DNA from: Desulfobacteraceae bacterium
Lineage (GTDB): Bacteria > Desulfobacterota > DSM-4660 > Desulfatiglandales > Desulfatiglandaceae
Reading direction: 5' to 3'
Length of the DNA stretch: 6,185 nt
Assembly: GCA_030589225.1 (NCBI GenBank)
Contig: JAUUWD010000104.1
Location: forward strand, 1 to 6,185
The notes below the pieces were generated by a model. The model was not told where the DNA came from. It searched no databases and saw nothing but the letters and a program-made list of their open reading frames with translations. Made by a program: the position numbers and the translations under genes. Below, piece after piece: positions 5,415 to 6,185 of this stretch; the stretch's first letter is position 1, and every line of letters starts with the position of its first letter.

Positions 5415-6035
5415 ATGAGACGGAAAAACCAAATGATTATAAGAGGTTTGCTAAGTGTTTTGCTTGCCGTATTCGTGGTGTCCTGCGCCTCGATCCCTGA
5501 GTTAAAAGTCCTGTATAAGCTTCCAGCACCATCGAACGATTTAAAGGGCAAAAAAATCTTTCTGGCGGTTGAAGATGCACGGAAGACAAAGGAGCTTTTT
5601 GATGAAGGAGCGAAACAGGAATTTGGAAATTACATTGGAAATATCTCTTTGAGTGTGGCCCGGTATAATGAAACGGGCTTTAAGATCGGCCCTTTTCAAC
5701 TTCCGGCAATGGTGAAGGAAGGGTTTAAAAAAAGGCTGGAGAACGCAGGGTTAGAGGTCCTTTCAGAACGATCCCATGGAGAACCGCAAATGTTAATTGT
5801 CATTAACAGGTTCATTCTTGATCTTGTGGATCGGACCTGGATAGTTAAAATGAGCTATGAGGCTAAGCTAATGAAAGATGGGGCAATCCTTGCAGCACAT
5901 ATTATTGAAGGCGAGGCTGAGCGCGTCAAAGTGATTGGTCGTGGTGATGCTGACAAAGTAACGGGAGAGATATTTACAGATATGATAAACAGGCTGGATT
6001 TATTAAGATTGTTTCGGCAGGCCAAGTTATTCTGA
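5415..6035 (+). CDS. Outer-membrane lipoprotein, YajG-like, function unknown
   Basis: The 206-residue precursor has a lipoprotein signal: a charged start (MRRKN), a hydrophobic stretch (residues 11-22) and the lipobox VVSC with Cys24 as the lipidated residue. Residue +2 is Ala, not Asp, so sorting to the outer membrane, facing the periplasm, is expected. The mature part has an early D-x-R element (VEDARK), then a helix MVKEGFKKRLENAGLEVL. A strand pair follows (MLIVINRFILDL, then TWIVKMSYEAKLMKDGAIL), with a closing helix GEIFTDMINRLDLLRLF. This order and length resemble the YajG family of uncharacterised lipoproteins from memory of the E. coli protein, but overall identity looks low. It lies 65 bases after the Usp stop in the same direction and may share its transcript. 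The lipoprotein call is firm; family membership is moderate and the role is unknown. Confidence 0.82.
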   Translation: MRRKNQMIIRGLLSVLLAVFVVSCASIPELKVLYKLPAPSNDLKGKKIFLAVEDARKTKELFDEGAKQEFGNYIGNISLSVARYNETGFKIGPFQLPAMVKEGFKKRLENAGLEVLSERSHGEPQMLIVINRFILDLVDRTWIVKMSYEAKLMKDGAILAAHIIEGEAERVKVIGRGDADKVTGEIFTDMINRLDLLRLFRQAKLF

Positions 6036-6045
6036 CATAGAAGCC

Positions 6046-6084
6046 CTGGTCCTCCCCCGCCTAGCGGGATCTTCGATGGGCCAG
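6046..6084. other. Two-level GC-rich stem-loop downstream of the lipoprotein gene
   Basis: CTGGTCC (6046-6052) pairs with GGGCCAG (6078-6084), with one T-G pair. Within it CCCGC (6056-6060) pairs with GCGGG (6064-6068) around a 3-base loop. No T-run follows, so it is not a classical terminator. It starts 10 bases after the lipoprotein stop and could stabilise the 3' end of the transcript or be a dispersed palindrome. Confidence 0.5.
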
Positions 6085-6163
6085 TTCAGAGGCCAGATGG
6101 CTTTACCTCAGAGCTTTACGTTTAGGAGTAATGGAGAACTGTAGTATTGGAAAAAAATAAGCG

Positions 6164-6184
6164 GTTGCGAGTTGCGCGTTGCGG
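6164..6184 (+). repeat. Three tandem 7-base GTTGCGN units at the window edge
   Basis: GTTGCGA, GTTGCGC and GTTGCGG follow each other directly and the array may continue outside the window. It resembles in style, though not in sequence or period, the GTTRAGTR array at 2187-2226. The rest of 6085-6160 shows no gene or clear signal. Confidence 0.75.
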
Positions 6185-6185
6185 G

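Noticed and set aside
6046..6084. Intrinsic terminator for the lipoprotein gene
   Set aside because: A stem exists but no T-run follows, so only a stem-loop is reported.
6131..6160. Nine-codon open frame ATG to TAA (MENCSIGKK) after an AGGAG
   Set aside because: The AGGAG is only 2 bases from the ATG, and nothing supports a functional peptide.

Overview
The window suggests an anaerobic bacterium, most likely a Desulfobacterota (sulfate- or sulfur-metabolising 'Deltaproteobacteria') type. This is inferred from a molybdenum/tungsten bis-pterin oxidoreductase, a GAF / atypical kinase / universal stress protein cluster, a lipoprotein with an outer-membrane sorting signal, moderate overall GC and GTG/TTG starts. 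No rRNA or other taxonomic marker is present, so the assignment is tentative. All genes read on the + strand.

Layout: (1) 1-1986 is the 3' part of a DMSO-reductase-superfamily catalytic subunit, open at the window edge and closed by a strong intrinsic terminator (2001-2037). (2) 1987-2415 is a 429-base non-coding region. It holds the terminator, an AT-rich stretch with only weak promoter-like sequence, and a 211-base foldback element (2180-2390). The arms of that element are built from 8-base GTTRAGTR tandem units and enclose a GC-rich REP-like palindrome. (3) 2416-3366 encodes a ketopantoate-reductase-family dehydrogenase with substitutions at two expected substrate-site residues. (4) 3411-5349 is a tight three-gene cluster: a stand-alone GAF protein, an atypical protein kinase starting at GTG 3 bases after the GAF stop, and a UspA-family protein starting at TTG just after the kinase stop. 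(5) 5415-6035 encodes a YajG-like lipoprotein preceded by a 14-base tandem duplication. (6) 6036-6185 is non-coding, with a two-level GC-rich stem-loop and a 7-base tandem array running into the window edge.

The molybdoenzyme is transcriptionally separate. The dehydrogenase, GAF, kinase and Usp genes are spaced closely enough to be one operon, with the lipoprotein possibly a fifth member. The GAF-kinase-Usp trio looks like a small ligand- or redox-sensing phospho-signalling module and is the best candidate here for an undescribed system. The kinase has an altered catalytic loop (HGDIRNDH) and no glycine-rich loop, the GAF protein has two CxxC pairs, and the Usp has a degenerate nucleotide-binding motif. 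The kinase gene is also clearly richer in AT than the genes to its left.
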